From assembly GCA_009823395.1 (NCBI GenBank), contig CM020501.1, forward strand, positions 13,081,861 through 13,145,860: a DNA stretch of 64,000 nucleotides, given 5' to 3'. Shown here one piece after another: positions 59,901 through 64,000 of this stretch. The notes below the pieces were generated by a model, which was given only the letters and a program-made list of their open reading frames with translations, was not told the origin of the DNA and made no database searches. Numbering within the stretch: the stretch's first letter is position 1; each line of letters starts with the position of its first letter. Origin of the DNA: Thamnaconus septentrionalis (Eukaryota > Chordata > Actinopteri > Tetraodontiformes > Monacanthidae). The position numbers and the translations under genes were made by a program.

Positions 59901-62900
59901 TGCTAGACTTTAAACATAACTTAAGTAGCAACACAATGCCCATCTACTCTGTCCACTGCTGGCCCGGTGGACTTGCCAATACATTTCAGTGAAGATTTTC
60001 CACAGGGAGAAAAATACTCATGCAGGCACTAGAAAGCACATGGACCTTTCATACCTCAGGCCTTAGCTGCCAATCAATGCAGGATTGGCACAGTAAATAT
60101 TTCTCGAGAAAACTAATCGTCACACTCAACCATGCACTTTATGGCCCGTAATATTTGGGCCATTCAGAACACATCCTAAAATCAATCTCTTTGTTTGAGC
60201 CTACAATGGAGAACCTTATGTAATTTGTGACTCAGACTCCCCACCACAGCAAAATGTTTTGATCAAGTACCAGAATGTTGAATTCATCTTTAATTCCTCC
60301 GCTCTCACACAGTGATAGAAACATTGTTTTAGGTTTGCAAAGGCGGCCTGTGATAAATTCCCAGTACAGTATTCACATTCTTATTCTGCACAGAAGAGTG
60401 CGAGTTTGTGATTGAGTGTCTTAACCTTCAAGGAAATGCCAGGACATGTTGTCCTCCACTGATCTGTCACATTCCTCCGGGCCCCCAGCCCCTCACTCAC
60501 TGCCACAAATTAAATGAATGGACTGTGTCTACAGCTACAAAGGGTGCCGTGGCTGCTTAGCTGGGTTGCTATTTGCTTTTAAAAGAGCCACTTAAAATTC
60601 TGTGTCCTCTTTTCGGTGAGCCTTGTTTACTTACGCCGGGAGTCTCCGTGACTCTGCGGATGTTTGATACACAGCGAAGTGATGGCAGAGAACGGGAGAT
60701 AGCTCCAGTGCAAGGGCGACAATGAGAGCGCGCCAGATAAGGGGATTGCCCCGCGGCATTGTGAATGAAGTCATGGGAAGGCGAGAAACGCCCGATTTTG
60801 GTAATGACACGTCCCCTTTATCTCGTGTCTTTTGGTGTGTCTCCCATCTAGTTTTCCACCCTGAGGTGTTGGGCACACAGCTGCACCACAACACCGCCGC
60901 CTTTGAAAGCCTCACCTGTTGCCCTCTATATCTCCTCCCTCCTGTCGTCCATCCATCACTGGACCATGCTTGCCTCGTGACGATCCCCGTGTAAGATATA
61001 TGCGGTTTTTGAGCCGTGTAACATCTCGCAGCACTGCTACTACTTTGTTTAGCTGTTGTCTAAAGTTACAAAAAGTTTGTATCAAGTTCTAGCTTATCAG
61101 ATGGTGCAAGGTTGATTTGACATTTTTACATGACCTCCGACCCTGACGGTCTTTGCGCCTCGGTTAGAGAGTTTTGAAACGCGTGCATTGGCGAGATTTT
61201 TCTTGTTTGCCATGCATGTTTGGCATTCGGCACAAACGAAGTCGAGGTTTAGAGAGAGACGGTCTGAGAAACGGTGGCTGTGTTAAAATAGCACAAACGC
61301 GAGAGTAAAATTGACGAGAGTGAAGGGGCGAGGAGACGCTTCCCTCTTCTTTTCTTTGGGGCGGCGGAGCAAAGAGAATGTCAGAAACCTGGTGACATTT
61401 GGGAATCCATGCAAGGTTGATTGGCGCCAACTTTACCTGCATGTGTACTGGAGACTGGGCTGTGAACAGTGTGTGTGCATCCGTGTGTGTGCGTCCGTGC
61501 GTGTGTGTGCGCCGGGCTATGATTGACACGGTAAATTGGAAAGGTCAACCGATGCCAGTGTTTGCTGGAGATGGGAAGACTGCAAGGAAACTGTAACCTC
61601 CAACCGAAGGTGAATTCCTTGTCAGGAAGATAGAAAAGGAGGGAGGGGACGGAGGAGGCGTGCAGGGCTGTTAAAATAACCAGATTTATTATGTAAACGC
61701 GGCCCCCCTGCTTCTTTGCATGCACTGTGTAAATGATAGTGCTGCTCAGGTTTTAGAAAGCGAGGTGGGCCTGTGGGTGTAAGCGGGAGAGGCATACCTT
61801 ATCACCTGCTTCCGTTAGGACTTGCTCCAGGGTCAGAGGTCATCGCCCCTGCCAGCTTATTATTTCACTGGACAAAACTGTGCGCGCATGTCGGTTTGAG
61901 AAAGACTCAGTGTGTTTGCCTTTGTATGTGTGTGTTTGTGTGCAGGTAGTTGCGCCGCGTGACTCAAACTTGGGTAGCCTTTGATATGAATTTCAAATAG
62001 GTGTGGTGCTGCGGTGCGTGCGCGCCTGCCTGTGCATGTCTGTTTTTAGGCAACGGAAGGGAACGGAAGGGGGAGATTGACAGGGCAAATTGGGATGGCG
62101 GCGGCGGTGGTGGGGAGGATAGCGGTTTTGAGGTTGGAATCCCAAGTTTGAAAAAAAAAACAGCTGGAAGGGGAAAAGAAAAGACCCAAATATGTTGCTA
62201 AAAAAGAAAAAAAAACGAAACAAAAAAAAGTACCGGGGGCTCGGCAGGAGGATAGATTGTCACCAAGGGCAAGAGGTGCCTGGTTGTAGAGGAGTGGTGG
62301 TGGTGGAGGTGGAGGGGGGCGGTAAAGCCTGATGGCGCTGATTGTGCTGCTCTTGGTGCGGTGAGTCACGCAGGGGGCTGGGTGTGCCGCAGCAAATAGG
62401 TAACCCACAGCCAGGCTCTCAGAGGTTTGGCGTCAGGACTGAAAATATAAGAGCTGCGGCTGAAAGGATTACTGCCTGGATCGGAGGTGAGAGCCCCGGT
62501 GCTGCGGTTAACACGGGTTTTCTTTTCTAAATAGACCAGCAGCGTGACGAGTGGTGAGTGAAGTAGTTGCAAGAAACCAACAAATTAAAGTGATTTTTAG
62601 TTGAGCGTGTTTTTTTTCTCCTCCACACTGTGAAGCTAAAATGAATATCGCTCCTCCCGCGGTGACAAAGGAAGTAGCGGAGGAGTGAGCTATCTCTTTC
62701 CCCTCTCCCTATCTTCTCCGGCTGTCACACCCGAGTTGACCGGCGAGTCTTGGTAAACAAAGCAGCACCACGTAAGCGGCGCAGGCGTGCGGCACGAGCG
62801 AACGAAATATGGCAGCGCCCTGAAAGAAAACAGCCTGCAATATTTGTAAGGCAGACCTTGTTTGGCGTCGGAGCCAAATCTCTTATGCATGAGTCAGCTG

Positions 62901-62995
62901 AGGCAGAATCGGACTCCTGAGCCTGGATGATGTCTGCGCTCCAACACTGCGGCTCGCCTCTTTTGGATCGGTTGCTACGGTAATTAGCCTGCCAT

Positions 62996-63035
62996 ACGTG
63001 CACGCAGTTTCTAATACATGCACGCAGTTGCTAAT
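62996..63035 (+). repeat. 20-bp tandem duplication
   Basis: Two adjacent copies of a 20-bp unit containing TGCACGCAGTT and CTAAT differ at two positions. Confidence 0.85.
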
Positions 63036-63384
63036 GCGGAATCCACTGAGTGATCTGGCCGTGAAAAGGAGCCGATGGTGAAGCCACAGAATTTTTTGGA
63101 TCTTTTGGAAAACTAAACAGTAGTGTAGTTTATTGAATTATACTATTGTACTTTATTGTCTAACACAACCAAACCACTCGCCGGTTATCAAATGACACTT
63201 TTTAGCCTAATAATGACAATATTGTCTCTTAATGTACTTATAGTCACTCACTGTGAAACCTGGGCCTGTTTGGTAAACACAAAGCTGATATCCTGGCAGG
63301 GATTGAGGGAGGAAAATAGGCTTAAATTCTTGCTAAAGCACAGTCACTCAATTTTTTTTAAAAACCAATTAAGTGAAATTGGAT

Positions 63385-63465
63385 ATTTTTTCACGGCACA
63401 CCTGACATTATCTCACAGTACACTGGTGTGCTGCAGCACAGTGGTTGAGAAATGCCAGTCTAACA
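63385..63465. mobile_element. hAT-end-like fragment
   Basis: CACGGCACACC, ACACTGGTGTGCTGCAGCAC and GTGGTTGAGAAATGCCAG resemble the terminal region of vertebrate hAT elements (GGCACACCAGTGTGCC, GGTTGAGAAAC). Only one end is visible and no transposase is present. Confidence 0.5.
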
Positions 63466-64000
63466 CATTCTCTAGATAAATTTAAAAACCTGTAGCTACA
63501 TCAGAGCCATAACATAGTTATGCTTTTCGCAATCTGATTAATTGATCACTAATTTCAGTTTAACTGGCTATCAAAATAATTTCATGTGGCAGACTGACAG
63601 TGGAGCGAAACCACAGAGGACACGGTGACCTGCCTGCCTGCCTGCTGCTCAGTCCTTCAGGCGGCCGGACAGACAATAAGGAACCCATGACGGCTAATCC
63701 GGCTCAAGGCTGAGACACTTAGCCATACTTATAGTTTAAGATCACCATGAGCACATCTCATTAGCCATGACCCCGTGCAGTCATCCGTCCCCTATAAAAC
63801 AAGAGAGCCCTAACTCTGTGTCAAACATCTCCGCTGTGAAAAATCACCATGACCAGGACGTGTGTTCAGCGGGGAAACAGAGAGGCGGGTTTTATGTCCA
63901 GTGCTCTTTAGTGACACGCATTGTTGTGGCACAAACACACACATACTCAGAGTCGGAGCGTGCCAAATGAAATAATGCAAAGGAAGAGCCGCAAATTCCT

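Larger units (their letters stand above)
46589..64000 (+). other. Downstream intron of the sdk1-like gene (partial)
   Basis: No Ig3 exon or other coding sequence is recognisable over 17.4 kb. Content seen: a CTG repeat at 49159-49217, GT/CA tracts at 50412-50467, 53124-53224 and 56875-56932, an AT run near 50750-50778, a 20-bp tandem duplication at 62996-63035, and an hAT-end-like fragment at 63385-63465. The open frames present are short or translate simple repeats. The stretches 46624-49000, 51200-52900, 53500-56100 and 57000-61900 show nothing I can name. Confidence 0.75.

Noticed and set aside
46589..64000. Search for the Ig3 exon of sdk1
   Set aside because: No frame with the expected Ig3 start (PP-rich linker, LEC, W, DxGxYxC) was seen on the plus strand.

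Overview
The window looks like teleost fish genomic DNA. There is no dense gene packing. Instead it has four short spliced coding exons separated by very long introns, many (CA)n/(GT)n microsatellites, an L2-type LINE tail, hAT-like fragments, a MITE-like inverted-repeat element and a vertebrate-type Ty1/copia retrotransposon. Species cannot be told from the sequence.

The only host gene I can support is a plus-strand sidekick cell-adhesion gene, most like SDK1, covering its first two immunoglobulin domains. The exons are 15364-15520 and 19690-19796 (Ig1), then 24975-25121 and 46455-46588 (Ig2). Splice sites and codon phases join without conflict (incoming phase 1, then junction phases 2, 1, 2, and outgoing phase 1). 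The signal-peptide exon lies upstream of the window and Ig3 onward lies downstream. The third exon carries a one-base frame break beside a run of six C, so either this copy of the gene is disrupted or the assembly lost a base.

Layout: 1-15363 is intron with microsatellites, purine tracts and a roughly 180-bp tandem duplication at 13258-13630. 15521-19689 is intron with an L2-like tail. 19797-24974 is an intron holding a 4.8-kb Ty1/copia element in sense orientation (20036-24861). It has both LTRs, a primer-binding site matching initiator tRNA-Met, a polypurine tract, and decayed gag, protease, integrase, reverse transcriptase and RNase H reading frames. 25122-46454 is a 21-kb intron with a 519-bp inverted-repeat element, an hAT-like fragment, a decayed fish DNA-transposon-like repeat, a tRNA-like piece and long opposed GT/AC tracts. 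46589-64000 is intron with a CTG repeat and an hAT-end-like fragment.

The four exons build the tip of the Sidekick extracellular region, where family members mediate homophilic recognition. The mobile elements have no evident functional partnership with the gene. The copia element does place polyadenylation-like signals in sense orientation inside an intron. I found no RNA gene with good support, no CRISPR array, no second protein-coding gene and no clear undescribed system.
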